A DNA stretch of 16,780 bases, taken from Phycisphaerales bacterium UBA2218 (GTDB lineage: Bacteria; Planctomycetota; Phycisphaerae; Sedimentisphaerales; Anaerobacaceae). The notes below the pieces were generated by a model. The model did no database searches and had not been told where the DNA came from. It saw only the letters and a list, made by a program, of their open reading frames with translations. The translations under genes were made by a program, and so were the position numbers. Shown here piece by piece: positions 6,556 to 16,100 of this stretch; positions within the stretch are counted from its first letter, which is position 1, and each line of letters starts with the position of its first letter. The stretch spans positions 1-16,780 of the forward strand of contig DCUI01000326.1 of assembly GCA_002327785.1 (NCBI GenBank), in the 5' to 3' direction.

Positions 6556-8415
6556 ATGAAGTCGCGTCGATTGATTCCGTCGATTCTGCTCTTGCTGGTC
6601 CTGGCGGGCGGGTGTGCGACGAGGCCGCAGAGGGCCAAGGCCACGATCTCCGGCGAGCTGAAACAGTGGCACGACGTGGTCCTGACGTTCGACGGACCGG
6701 AGCTCGGCGAGACCACCGAGACGAACCCCTTCCTGGATTGCCGGCTGAACGTCACTTTCGCCAAGGACACCCAGCAGTACGTCGTGCCGGGGTATTACGC
6801 CGCCGACGGCAATGCCGGCGAGACGAGCGCCACGACCGGCAACAAGTGGCGAGTGCACTTCCTGCCGCCGGAGCCGGGGGTGTGGACATATGCCGTCTCC
6901 TTCCGGTATGCGCCGGGCATTGCCATCGAACCGAATGCGACGGCGGGCCAGCCGGCCTTCTTCGATGGGGCCGCCGGGACCTTCGCCATCGAGCCAACCG
7001 ACAAAATCGGCCGGGATTTCCGTGCCCAGGGATTGCTCCGCCACGTAGGGCAGCGATACCTCCAGTTCACCCAGACCGGGACGTACTTCATCAAGGGCGG
7101 GGCCGACAGCCCGGAGAACTTCCTGGCTTATGCGGATTTCGACGACACCTTCGACGTCAGCGAGCTCAAATGGGAAGGCGAAGCCGCCGGCGCAAGGTTC
7201 CTCCACCGATACCAGCCGCACGTGGAGGACTGGCGGCCCGGCGACCCCACCTGGAAATCCGGCAAGGGCAAGGGCATCATCGGGGCGCTGAACTACCTGG
7301 CCTCCAAGGGCATGAACAGCGTCTACTTCCTTACCTACAACCTCGACGGCGGTGACGGCAAAGACGTCTGGATGTGGACCCATCCGCGCGAGCGGTATCG
7401 CTTCGATTGCAGCAAGCTGGACCAGTGGGAGATCGTCTTCTCGCACATGGACCGGCTCGGCATCGCCATGCACGTCGTCACGCAGGAAACGGAGAACGAC
7501 CAAGGGCTCGACAAGGGCGCCCTGGGCCGCCAGCGGAAGCTCTACTACCGGGAGCTGATCGCCCGGTTCGGGCACCACCCGGCCCTCGTCTGGAACCTGG
7601 GCGAGGAGAACACGAACACGACCGAGCAGCGCAAGGCCTTCGCCAAGTACATCCACGATCTGGACCCGTATGACCATCCGGTGGTCTGTCACACCTATCC
7701 GGGCCAATACGACCAGGTCTACGCGCCCCTGCTGGGATACGAGTGGTTCGAGGGCCCCTCGCTCCAGACGAACGACACGCATGCGCAAACCCTCCAGTGG
7801 GTCATTCGTTCGGCGGCGGCCGGACGGCAGTGGTTCGTTTGCCTCGACGAGATCGGACCGGCTCACACCGGCGTAAAGCCCGATAAAGATGACTATTGGC
7901 ACGATGAGGTGCGGACGAAACACTTGTGGGGCAACCTGATGGCCGGCGGCGCAGGCGTCGAGTGGTACTTCGGGTACAACTACTCCCACAACGATCTCAA
8001 CTGCGAGAGCTGGCACAGCCGGGACCATATGTGGGACCTGACACGGTACGCCCTGGAGTTCTTCCACAGCCGTCTGCCGTTCGCGACCATGGATCCCAAC
8101 GACGGGCTGACCCCGGCCGAAGACGACTATTGCCTGGCCGATCCGGGGAACGTCTACGCCGTGTATCTGCCCTCGGGCGGAGCCCCGGAGCTCGACCTGG
8201 GCGAGACTTCCGCCACGTTCCAGATCCGATGGTTCAATCCAAGGAAAGGCGACCCGATGCGGGTGGGGACGGTCGCTTCGGTAACGGGACCGGGCAAAGT
8301 CGCGATCGGCCAGCCCCTGGAGGATACGGACAAGGACTGGGTCGCGCTCGTGGAGCGTGTCAAGCCCAGACAGCTCATGCCGGCGGGAATTCCGCAAGAG
8401 ACGCCGATTCCCTGA
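6556..8415 (+). CDS. DUF5060-type glycoside hydrolase, predicted lipoprotein
   Basis: The protein has 619 residues, starting at 6556 behind GGAAGGAG. The N-terminus is a lipoprotein signal (MKSRR, then a leucine run, then LAGGC with the lipid-bearing Cys at 20), so the enzyme is probably anchored on the outer face of a membrane. Residues about 34-115 look like a DUF5060 beta-sandwich (WHDVVLTFDGP, then PGVWTYAVSF). From about 155 to 500 there is a TIM-barrel-like catalytic region: LNYLASKGMNSVYFLTYN (244-262), VWNLGEEN (345-352, likely acid/base Glu 350 or 351), and FVCLDEIG (427-434, likely nucleophile Glu 432). The C-terminal 110 residues resemble the beta domain called putative collagen-binding in related enzymes. 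The substrate is probably a polysaccharide but cannot be named. It has its own promoter candidate and no sugar-transport genes beside it. Confidence 0.8.
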   Translation: MKSRRLIPSILLLLVLAGGCATRPQRAKATISGELKQWHDVVLTFDGPELGETTETNPFLDCRLNVTFAKDTQQYVVPGYYAADGNAGETSATTGNKWRVHFLPPEPGVWTYAVSFRYAPGIAIEPNATAGQPAFFDGAAGTFAIEPTDKIGRDFRAQGLLRHVGQRYLQFTQTGTYFIKGGADSPENFLAYADFDDTFDVSELKWEGEAAGARFLHRYQPHVEDWRPGDPTWKSGKGKGIIGALNYLASKGMNSVYFLTYNLDGGDGKDVWMWTHPRERYRFDCSKLDQWEIVFSHMDRLGIAMHVVTQETENDQGLDKGALGRQRKLYYRELIARFGHHPALVWNLGEENTNTTEQRKAFAKYIHDLDPYDHPVVCHTYPGQYDQVYAPLLGYEWFEGPSLQTNDTHAQTLQWVIRSAAAGRQWFVCLDEIGPAHTGVKPDKDDYWHDEVRTKHLWGNLMAGGAGVEWYFGYNYSHNDLNCESWHSRDHMWDLTRYALEFFHSRLPFATMDPNDGLTPAEDDYCLADPGNVYAVYLPSGGAPELDLGETSATFQIRWFNPRKGDPMRVGTVASVTGPGKVAIGQPLEDTDKDWVALVERVKPRQLMPAGIPQETPIP

Positions 8416-8472
8416 GAACGTGTTGGCCGCAAGTCGAAATCGGCATTCCAGGGCCCGGCTATAAAATGCCTC

Positions 8473-8500
8473 TTGCAAAACTTGTCGGGGTCTCTATAAT
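8473..8500 (+). promoter_or_regulatory. Strong sigma-70-like promoter for the TPR/alpha-CTD gene
   Basis: TTGCAA (8473-8478), a 16-base spacer and a perfect TATAAT (8495-8500) make this the best promoter in the window. It predicts a start near 8507 and a leader of about 60 bases before the ATG at 8568. It may also drive spoIID-like, tgt and perhaps more. Confidence 0.65.
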
Positions 8501-8567
8501 GCGCATTCGTCAAGATCGCGGGTCACTACGGTACCCACATGAGTGTTGCCTTTTGGAGACGATATCC

Positions 8568-9878
8568 ATGGAACAGACTGCCCAGATGCAGATTAACCTG
8601 TTTCGGGAACAACTGTCCTCGATGGAGGAGATCCGACAGCTCTCGCACCTCGTGCATTCCAGCGAGGCCAACCAGATGCGGTTTGCCGAGCAGGTGGAGC
8701 AGAACCTGAGCAGCAACGCAGCCCTGACGTCGCTGGAGGCGGGGATCGGCCTGTTCATCCTCGGCCGATACCGCGAAGCGGTCGCGAAGCTGCAGAAGGG
8801 TCCGGATGGCAAGGAGAAACACCTGTACCTGGCCTTTACCCTCCGCCGGCTCAGAAAGTACGACGAGGCGATCCAGAGCCTGCAGCGGGCGAAGGACCTT
8901 GGCGCCGAGGCGTTGAACGTGAGCCTGGAGAAGGCGGCCACCTACCGGCATGCCGGCAACCTGGAATCGGCAGTCAAAGAGATCCGGTCGTGCGCGAATT
9001 TCCAGAACGTCAGCGCCGAATACCACTATCAGTTCGCCCGTTTGCAGGAGGCCCAGGGGCTGTATGATGAGGCGGTCTCCAACTACAAGACGGCCTTGGA
9101 GCTGGCCCCGACGCACCAGAGGGCGCTGTTCCATCTGGCCTACCGATACGATCTGTCCGGCTACGAGGATCAGGCCATCGAGCACTACAAGCAGGTCATT
9201 GCCGGCTCGCCGACCTATGTCAGCGCCCTGCTGAACCTGGCGGTGCTCCACGAGGATCGGGGCGAGTTTGAGAAGGCCAGCATCTGCATCGAGAAGGTCC
9301 TGGAGTCGCACCCGAATCACCCGCGGGCGGTCCTGTTCTATAAGGACGTGGAAAGCTCCAAGACCATGTTCTACGACGAGGAACGGGAGAAGAAGCGCAG
9401 CCGCAAGAACCAGATCCTCGAAACCCCGATCTCCGATTTCGAGCTCTCCGTCCGCAGCCGAAACTGCCTGCGAAAGATGAACATCCGCACGCTGGGCGAC
9501 CTGCTCAATATCACGGAGGCCGAACTGCTCTCCTACAAGAACTTCGGCGAGACCTCGTTGCGGGAGATCAAGGCAATCCTCGACCAGAAGGGATTGCGGC
9601 TGGGACAGGCGATGGAAGACAAACTACTCCAGATGGAAACCACGCCGGAGCGAACCGCCGACGACGACAAGGGCCTGATGAACAGGTCCGTCGATGATAT
9701 CCAGATGTCCGTGCGGGCCCGCAAGTGTTTGCAGAAGCTCAATCTCCGCACGCTGGGCGAGTTGGCTCGCACCACGGACGCCGAGCTTCTGGGCTGCAAG
9801 AACTTCGGGGTGACCAGCCTGAACGAGATCAAAAAGGCGCTGGCCGGCTTCGGTCTGTCGCTGCGGAGCCTCGATTAG
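8568..9878 (+). CDS. TPR protein with two RNA polymerase alpha C-terminal-like domains
   Basis: The protein has 436 residues. The start at 8568 has GGAG nine bases upstream; the longer open frame back to 7926 only overlaps the glycosidase. Residues about 52-255 are tetratricopeptide repeats (for example YDEAVSNYKTALELAP at 166-181 and YEDQAIEHYKQVIAGSP at 199-215), a scaffold for protein binding. A basic linker (EEREKKRSRK) follows. Then come two copies of a domain like the C-terminal domain of RNA polymerase alpha: 285-346 (SVRSRNCLRKMNIRTLGDLL, then KNFGETSLREIK) and 372-432 (SVRARKCLQKLNLRTLGELA, then KNFGVTSLNEIK). Compared with E. coli alpha, the DNA-binding Arg265 is kept in both (R296, R383), Asn268 only in the first (N299; K386 in the second), and Lys298 is Thr in both. 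The protein could bind DNA or transcription factors, but this is inference. It has no signal peptide. Confidence 0.85.
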   Translation: MEQTAQMQINLFREQLSSMEEIRQLSHLVHSSEANQMRFAEQVEQNLSSNAALTSLEAGIGLFILGRYREAVAKLQKGPDGKEKHLYLAFTLRRLRKYDEAIQSLQRAKDLGAEALNVSLEKAATYRHAGNLESAVKEIRSCANFQNVSAEYHYQFARLQEAQGLYDEAVSNYKTALELAPTHQRALFHLAYRYDLSGYEDQAIEHYKQVIAGSPTYVSALLNLAVLHEDRGEFEKASICIEKVLESHPNHPRAVLFYKDVESSKTMFYDEEREKKRSRKNQILETPISDFELSVRSRNCLRKMNIRTLGDLLNITEAELLSYKNFGETSLREIKAILDQKGLRLGQAMEDKLLQMETTPERTADDDKGLMNRSVDDIQMSVRARKCLQKLNLRTLGELARTTDAELLGCKNFGVTSLNEIKKALAGFGLSLRSLD

Positions 9879-9909
9879 ACCCGGCGCCCGCGATAGGAAA
9901 AAGCGGAAA

Positions 9910-11274
9910 GTGAAACGGCAACGCGGTTGGAGCCCTGGGGCGTTGAAGCTTTGGAAAACCGTACATCTGTGTGTCCGTGCGCCTGTATCGGGGCGTGTTC
10001 GCCTGCCAAACGTCCTCGCTTTCCTCTTTTCTCTGTGTGTGATCCTTCTGCCCGGCTGCGAGCATCGCGAGATTATCCGACCCACGCCGCAGATGGAGGT
10101 CGAATCGCAGTTCTGGATCCGGGTGCTGCTTGCGGCCAACGCCTCGGAGTGCACCGTCGAGATTCCCTCGTCTTTTCACCTCACCGCGGGCGACTCCGGA
10201 CTGGGCATGAGGCCCGGGCTGCCTGCGAAAGAGCCCCTTGGCGGCCCGACAAAGATCAGTCTGACTCGCGGCCAACTCATGCTCGGCACAACGCCCCTCC
10301 CGGATCGAGAGGCTGTAATCCACCCGGGTTCTCCGTATGTCTTCGGCTTGAACGGCCAGAATTACCGCGGCAAGCTCAAGTTGATCGTCGGCCGCAGCGG
10401 GCAGACCTTCGACGTGCTCAACCTAGTGCCGCTGGAGCCCTACCTGGCCGGCGTGGTGGGCGCGGAAATGCCCGACTATTGGGAGCCGCAGGCCCTGAGG
10501 GCCCAGGCCATCGCCGCACGCACCTATTGCCTGTACATCAAGAATCGCTTCGGGGGCAACCGCAGTTACGACGTCAGCCGGACGCAGGCCAGCCAGGTCT
10601 ACGGCGGCATCGGCGCCGAATCCTCGCAGGTCTGGGATGCGGTCAACAGCACGTTCGGCAAAGTCCTGGTCGAGAAAGATCCCGCGCCCGGGCGGGATTC
10701 CAGTCCCGGCACGCCGGCTCGCGGGCTGTTTCCCGCGTACTTCAGCTCGGTTTGCGGGGGCCATACCAGCAACAGCGAGAAGGTCTTCGGCGATTCCTTC
10801 GAGACGCTCAAGGGGGTGCCCTGCCCCTACTGCAAGGATGTCGCCCGGCTGGGCCTGTTCTTCTGGCCGATGGCACAATTCAGCCGCAAGACCGTGACCG
10901 AGCAACTGATTGCCCGCTATCCCAAGCTCAAGGCGCTCGGGGAGATCAAGGAAATCGTCACAATCGAGAGGAGCGACCATGGTCAGTTCTCCCGACTGAC
11001 GAGAATCCAGCTCGTCGGCACAACGGGGGCAACGGATACGCTTCGCGCCGAAGACCTGCGCCTGGCCATCGATTCGAGCGGCCGAAGGATCAAGAGCACG
11101 ATCTGTCATGTCGTTCCCTGGGGCGACGGATGGGCCTTCCTCTCAGGGAGAGGCTGGGGCCACGGCGTCGGGATGTGCCAGTGCGGCGCCGAGGGAATGG
11201 CCAGGCGGGGCAGCAACGCCGAACAAATCCTCCAATACTATTACCCCGGCGCCAAGATCGTGAGCGTCTACTGA
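9910..11274 (+). CDS. SpoIID/LytB-family protein, predicted lipoprotein (peptidoglycan lytic transglycosylase-like)
   Basis: The protein has 454 residues, starting at GTG 9910; a TTG eleven codons later is an alternative. A hydrophobic run (LAFLFSLCVILLPGC) ends in a lipobox-like site at Cys50, so the protein is probably a lipoprotein, though its N-region is unusually long. The SpoIID signature follows: LEPYLAGVVGAEMP (175-188), with E186 at the place of the catalytic Glu of known SpoIID enzymes, then LRAQAIAARTYCL (196-208), and near the end GRGWGHGVGMCQCGAEGMA and ILQYYYPG. The C/H residues at C282, H285, C305 and C308 could bind metal, as zinc is reported in a clostridial SpoIID. SpoIID enzymes cleave glycan strands stripped of stem peptides; in non-sporulating bacteria relatives act in wall remodelling. 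It starts 31 bases after the TPR gene and ends three bases before tgt, so it is probably co-transcribed with both. Confidence 0.85.
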   Translation: MKRQRGWSPGALKLWKTVHLCVRAPVSGRVRLPNVLAFLFSLCVILLPGCEHREIIRPTPQMEVESQFWIRVLLAANASECTVEIPSSFHLTAGDSGLGMRPGLPAKEPLGGPTKISLTRGQLMLGTTPLPDREAVIHPGSPYVFGLNGQNYRGKLKLIVGRSGQTFDVLNLVPLEPYLAGVVGAEMPDYWEPQALRAQAIAARTYCLYIKNRFGGNRSYDVSRTQASQVYGGIGAESSQVWDAVNSTFGKVLVEKDPAPGRDSSPGTPARGLFPAYFSSVCGGHTSNSEKVFGDSFETLKGVPCPYCKDVARLGLFFWPMAQFSRKTVTEQLIARYPKLKALGEIKEIVTIERSDHGQFSRLTRIQLVGTTGATDTLRAEDLRLAIDSSGRRIKSTICHVVPWGDGWAFLSGRGWGHGVGMCQCGAEGMARRGSNAEQILQYYYPGAKIVSVY

Positions 11275-11277
11275 CCC

Positions 11278-12447
11278 ATGGCCTGTTTTGAGCTGCTGAG
11301 CACCGATCCGAACTGTGCCGCCCGTCGCGGCGTGTTGACGACCGCCCATGGCGCAGTCCAGACACCCGCCTTCATGCCGGTAGGCACAGCCGGAGCGGTA
11401 AAAGGAGTTACGCCGGAGCAATTGGAGGCCACGGGCGCCCAGATCATCCTCGCGAACACATACCACCTGCTCCTGCGACCCGGCGTCGAGGTCGTCGAGA
11501 AACTCGGGGGGCTTCACGGACTCATGGCCTGGGACCGGCCCATCCTGACCGACAGCGGCGGATACCAGGTCTTCTCGCTCAGCGCACTGACGAAAATCAA
11601 TGACGAGGGCGTCGAGTTCGCCAGCCACATCGATGGGGCCCGCATCCATTTGAACGCGGAGATCGCCACGGAGATCCAGGTTCGGCTGGGGGCAGACATC
11701 CTCATGTGCCTCGACGAGTGTACGCCGTTCCCGGTCGAGCAGGAGAAGCTCAACAAAGCCGTCGCCAGAACCATCGAATGGGCGAAACGATGCAAGACGG
11801 CCCACGCCGCCCTCGTGAGCCCGCCGGCAAGTATAGGTCCTATAAGTCATGGCGTTCCTGCTCGCAGCCTGCTTTTCGGCATCGTACAAGGCGGAGTCGA
11901 TCCGGAGCTACGCCGCCAGTGTGGCGAGCAGATCGTCAACATCGGATTCGACGGATACGCCATCGGCGGCCTGAGCGTCGGCGAAGGCCACGAGGCGATG
12001 GCGAGAACCGTTCGTCATACGGCGCCCTGCCTGCCGGTCGAGGCCCCTCGTTACCTGATGGGCGTCGGAATGCCCGTAGATATCCTGGCGGCCGTCAGGG
12101 CAGGCGTGGACATGTTCGACTGCGTCCTGCCCACGAGGAACGGACGCAACGCCTTCGCCTTCACGCAGCACGGCTCGCTGCGGCTGCGCAACAGCAGCCA
12201 CGTCGAGTCCACCGAGCCCGTGGAGAGAGACTGCGACTGCTACTGCTGTCGCCATTTCACCCGGGGCGCCATCCGCCACCACTTCAACAGCGGGGAGATG
12301 CTCGGGCCGATTCTCCTGTCGATCCACAACCTGCGGTTCTATCAGCGGCTCATGGCCGAGATTCGCGAGCACATCGAGCGGGGCGATTTCGCCGCCTGGG
12401 CGGCCCGCGAAATGGGCCGATACGCCGGAATTGACGCCGACCAGTAG
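11278..12447 (+). CDS. tgt: Queuine tRNA-ribosyltransferase (tRNA-guanine transglycosylase)
   Basis: This 389-residue enzyme swaps guanine-34 of tRNAs with a GUN anticodon for the queuosine precursor base (preQ1 in bacteria). The active-site residues are present: D92 in TDSGGYQVFSL (91-101) and the nucleophile D281 in FDCVLPTRNGR (280-290). The substrate loops GIVQGG (201-206) and YAIGGLSVGE (227-236) are also present, as is the zinc site C319, C321, C324 and H350 (CDCYCC, then SIHN). Spacing between D92 and the first zinc cysteine is about 11-14 residues longer than in characterised bacterial enzymes. The excess falls at about 181-196 (SPPASIGPISHGVPAR), where the DNA contains a small palindrome. 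The gene follows the SpoIID-like gene by three bases. The order tgt-yajC-secD/F is the classical bacterial one. Confidence 0.97.
   Translation: MACFELLSTDPNCAARRGVLTTAHGAVQTPAFMPVGTAGAVKGVTPEQLEATGAQIILANTYHLLLRPGVEVVEKLGGLHGLMAWDRPILTDSGGYQVFSLSALTKINDEGVEFASHIDGARIHLNAEIATEIQVRLGADILMCLDECTPFPVEQEKLNKAVARTIEWAKRCKTAHAALVSPPASIGPISHGVPARSLLFGIVQGGVDPELRRQCGEQIVNIGFDGYAIGGLSVGEGHEAMARTVRHTAPCLPVEAPRYLMGVGMPVDILAAVRAGVDMFDCVLPTRNGRNAFAFTQHGSLRLRNSSHVESTEPVERDCDCYCCRHFTRGAIRHHFNSGEMLGPILLSIHNLRFYQRLMAEIREHIERGDFAAWAAREMGRYAGIDADQ
11832..11844. repeat. Palindrome TATAGGTCCTATA inside tgt
   Basis: TATAGG (11832-11837) and CCTATA (11839-11844) are exact reverse complements around one T. The site is AT-rich within otherwise GC-rich coding sequence and sits in frame, encoding the SIGPIS part of an extra loop in Tgt. 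It may mark a small repeat inserted without breaking the frame. Confidence 0.5.
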
Positions 12448-12484
12448 GATTCGCTGGTTTTTGCCCTCCGAATCGCATTTGAAT

Positions 12485-12513
12485 TTGACATTCCCCATCC
12501 TCTGCGATAGCCT
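12485..12513 (+). promoter_or_regulatory. Sigma-70-like promoter candidate for yajC-secDF
   Basis: TTGACA (12485-12490) is a perfect -35 box. A 17-base spacer is followed by TAGCCT (12508-12513), a weak -10 box. It lies in the 101-base gap between tgt and yajC, so yajC and secDF may have a promoter of their own besides read-through from tgt. Confidence 0.45.
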
Positions 12514-12548
12514 ATCCCGATTGTGTTTTCCTTGGAAAGGACCCCGTA

Positions 12549-12974
12549 ATGGATCATGTGTGGATATTGGCGCAAACAGATTCCGGGCAGGCCCCCTCGC
12601 GAATCGGCTCGGAGCCGGTGCAGACGAACGGTGAGGCGACGACCACGGCACCGGACTATCCCTCCGGTGCGCCGCAGGGCGCCCCGCCGAGGTCGCCTTC
12701 GCCGTGGACGACCTTGTTGCCGTTCGTTCTCATCATGGTCGTCATGTACGTCCTGATGTTCCGGGGGCCCCGCAAGCAGCAGCAACAGCACAAGCAGATG
12801 GTCCAGTCCCTCAAGAAGAACGACCGTGTCCGGACGATCGGGGGCATTTTGGGAACCATCGTGGATGTCCGCGGCGAGGAGGTCGTTCTCAAGGTGGACG
12901 AGCAGAATAACACGAAGATCCGAGTCAGCACCTCGGCAATCGGCAAAAATCTCTCGGAAGAGGGAAAGGAATAA
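12549..12974 (+). CDS. yajC: Sec translocase accessory subunit YajC
   Basis: This 141-residue protein has one membrane segment at about 53-71 (WTTLLPFVLIMVVMYVLMF), the basic FRGPRKQQQQHK just after it, and the family signature LKKNDRVRTIGGILGTI (88-104). YajC binds SecDF and the YidC/SecYEG translocon in the inner membrane. The N-terminal 50 residues before the membrane segment are longer than in E. coli and rich in Ala, Gly, Pro, Ser and Thr, so they are probably an exposed tail. GGAAAGGA lies upstream of the ATG. It sits between tgt and secDF as in many bacteria. Confidence 0.95.
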   Translation: MDHVWILAQTDSGQAPSRIGSEPVQTNGEATTTAPDYPSGAPQGAPPRSPSPWTTLLPFVLIMVVMYVLMFRGPRKQQQQHKQMVQSLKKNDRVRTIGGILGTIVDVRGEEVVLKVDEQNNTKIRVSTSAIGKNLSEEGKE

Positions 12975-13118
12975 CGACTTACAATTTACTATTGGCGATT
13001 TTCAATTTGGGTCGCCGGGTCGCGCAGCCGATTTGAAAGGCAGCGATAACGTCACGTCAAGCGTGTCGCTCAATAGTAAATCGCGAATCATAAATAGTAA
13101 TTTCGATAGGAACGCATT
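12975..13118. repeat. Intergenic inverted repeat between yajC and secDF
   Basis: ATTTACTATTG (12984-12994) is the exact reverse complement of CAATAGTAAAT (13071-13081). The gap is AT-rich compared with the flanking genes and contains further short AAATnGTAA-like pieces (for example around 13089-13103), suggesting a small repeated element. The secDF ribosome binding site AGGA lies at 13108-13111. It contains no T-rich end, so a terminator is unlikely. Confidence 0.5.
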
Positions 13119-16100
13119 ATGAGCAGGAACCTGGTACCGAAGATTATTCTAATCCTCATTCTGGTGGCGGCGGCCGTTCTAAGCTTGTTTCCCCCCAGCA
13201 AGACGCTGAAACCAGGCATCGATCTGGCCGGCGGAACCAGCCTGATCTACGCCATCGACACGCAAGGATTGAGTAGTACGGAGGAGAAGGACCTGGCCCA
13301 GCGGATGATCACGGTGCTGCGGCGGCGCATCGATCCGAGCAACATTCAGAATCTCGTCTGGCGTCCCCAGGGCAACACGCGGTTTGAGATCCAGATGCCC
13401 CTGGCCAGCAAGGAAACCCAGCAGAAACGGGACGCATACCTGGCGGCGTTGAACGACCTGCTGGACGAAAACATCAACCCGGCCACCATCATCCGGGCCC
13501 TGCAACTGCCGGTGGAGCAGCGAAGCCGGGAGATCGCCGAATTCGCCCAGGGCGACCCGAACCGCACGGAGACCCTCAACAAGCTGGTATCCCTCCATGA
13601 CGAGCGAAAACAGCTCCAGGAGAAACGGGATACCCTCTCCAAGGATCTCCAGACAATCGGCGAGAACCTCTCGGCCGCCCAGGTCAATCTCGAGCGGGTC
13701 CAGGCCAATCGCACGGACTGGACCAAGCTCAGCCCGGATGCACTGCGCAAGGAGCTGGTGGACTTCCTCGGGGCCGAGACGCAGGCCGACCTGCTGGCCG
13801 GCTATGTGAACACCTACAAAGACCTGGCGGCGACGTCCGACAAGCTCACGGCCGAAGGAGGCATCAACGAACAATATGACCTGGCCAGACGGCAGTTGAA
13901 CCGTCTGAATCTGTCCGAAGAGCAGCTCACATCGGTGTTGGACATGACCTCCTCGGAACGGAGCAAGCGGATTGAGGAACTCACATCGAGATTCCCGGAC
14001 CGCAAGGGCATGATCCAGCGGCTGGTGGCGGCTTTCAAGGAATACGAGCCCTACCGCGGCCGACTCGACGATCCGGCGGACCTTCAGCGAATGCTCAAAG
14101 GCGCCGGCATCCTCGAATTCCGCATCCTGCCCACGGCGGATCGAGGTCCGAGCGCCGCCCAGGTCGAACGATACATGGAGGACCTCAAGGAGAAAGGACC
14201 GAAGGCTGCCTCGGACAACCAGTACGTGTGGGTCCAAATCGAAACCGTGAAGGAATGGAAGGTTCCCGGCTCAATCGTCGGCCAGTTCGGCGAAAAATTC
14301 TTCACGCTGGCGAGCAACCTGCCCGACGAAAAGATGCTTCATGGCCTCGGCAGCCCCGAGTGGAAACTTGAGAACTCCTACCCCACAAACGACTCGGTGG
14401 GCCGCCGGGCCATCGGATTCACCCTGAACATCAAGGGCGGGGACCTCTTCTATAATATCACCAGCAAAAACCCCAACCGGCCGTTGGCGATTCTTCTCGA
14501 CGACGTGGCCATTTCCGCGCCCAATATCACCTCCGAGGGCGGCATCCGCCAGCGCGGCATCATCACGGGCACTTTCACCCCGACGCAAATCCAGGACATG
14601 GTCAACAAGCTGAACGCCGGCTCCTTGCCGGCCCGGCTGATCGAACAACCGATCTCCGAGCGGGTAATCGGACCGTCCATCGGCGCCGACAACCTCCGCA
14701 AGGGCATCCGGTCGGGCCTCATCGGCCTGATTGCGGTCACGTCCTTCATGGTCGTCTACTACCTGATCGGGGGCGCCACCGCCGATGTCGCGCTGCTGCT
14801 GAATCTGCTGTTCACCCTGGCCATCATGGCCCAGTTGAGAGCGACGTTCACCCTGCCCGGCATCGCCGGTCTGATCCTGACGATCGGCATGAGCGTCGAT
14901 GCCAACGTGCTGATCTTCGAGAGAATTCGCGAGGAGCAGGAACGGGGCGTCGGCCTGGCGACCGCCATCCGAAACGGATACCAGCGGGCGCTCAGCGCGA
15001 TCCTCGACTCGAACCTGACGACAATCCTCACGGCCGCCATTCTCTACTACGTGGCCTCGGAGGACATCAAAGGCTTCGCCATCGTGCTGATGCTCGGTAT
15101 CGGTTCGAGCATGTTCACCGCGATCTTCGTGACGCGAGTGATCCTGGACTTCCTGGTCTCCAAACGAATCCTCAAGAACCGCCTGCTCATGGTCCAGTTG
15201 ATCACGGTGCCGAAGATCAACTGGATGGGCCTGCGACCGGTCTTCTTCACCATCTCCGCTATCGTGGTCGTCGGTGGCCTCGCGATGTTCCTGGCCCGCG
15301 ACAAGTCGAAATATGACATTGAATTCACGGGCGGCACGAGCGTCCAGATCGACTTGAAGCCGGACATGTCGCTGACCCGGCAGGACGTGGAGAACCGGGT
15401 CATTGAGATCGCGAAGGAAAAGGGCAACCCGGCACTGCAGGCCGCGAACATCTACAGCGTGGGCGATCCGATCGGGACCACACCCAGAGGAGAGAAGATC
15501 TTCGATCAGTATGAAATCACGACGGCTGCGACCAACAAAACCGTCGCGACGGTCACGTTCGCTCAGACCGGCCAGACGACCGACGCCGTGACCGCTGCCA
15601 TCCGGACGGCTCAGTCGCAGGAAAAGCGGGACCTGGGCAAATTGGAGGTCGTCGCCCAAGGAGATCGGTCCTTCGCCGTTTCCACGAGCCGGGTGAATCC
15701 GGTTGTCCTCCAGGCCGTGCTGACCAGTGCATTCCCCCAAGCAGAGATCACTCCGCCTCAAATCGATGAAGTCGTCTCCGACGCGATCCGCGAGGCTTTC
15801 GAGGGCAAGCTGGAGATCCAGCAGAACCTCAATCCGAAGATCGACTCGTCCGAGCGGATCACGGACCCGATGGTCGAGACCTACCCGGAACTGGCCGAGT
15901 TCATCGGCGGGCTCCGAATCGAGGTCACGCTCCAGAATGCGGCCTCGCTCTCGGAGGTCGATCAGCGTCTCAAGGACCTGCGTTTCCGGCCCGACACGCA
16001 GGACCTGGCATGGTATCCCTACAAGACCTTCGGGCCCGGCCTCAAGGACGTGGAGCCCAATCAGCCGCTCCGCTCGTTCACGTTCGTCAGCGTTGAGCCG

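Noticed and set aside
8442..8470. GGCATT/AATGCC stem after the glycoside hydrolase gene as a terminator
   Set aside because: It has only six base pairs with a 17-base loop and no T run, and it overlaps the upstream edge of the strong promoter region.
6418..8478. 686-codon frame on the minus strand
   Set aside because: It is antisense to the glycoside hydrolase, whose signal peptide, catalytic motifs and ribosome binding site are clear. Such long antisense frames are common in GC-rich DNA.
9927..11291. 454-codon plus-strand frame overlapping the SpoIID-like gene
   Set aside because: It is shifted by two bases against the frame holding the SpoIID motifs, and its translation is Arg/Gly-rich with no family features.
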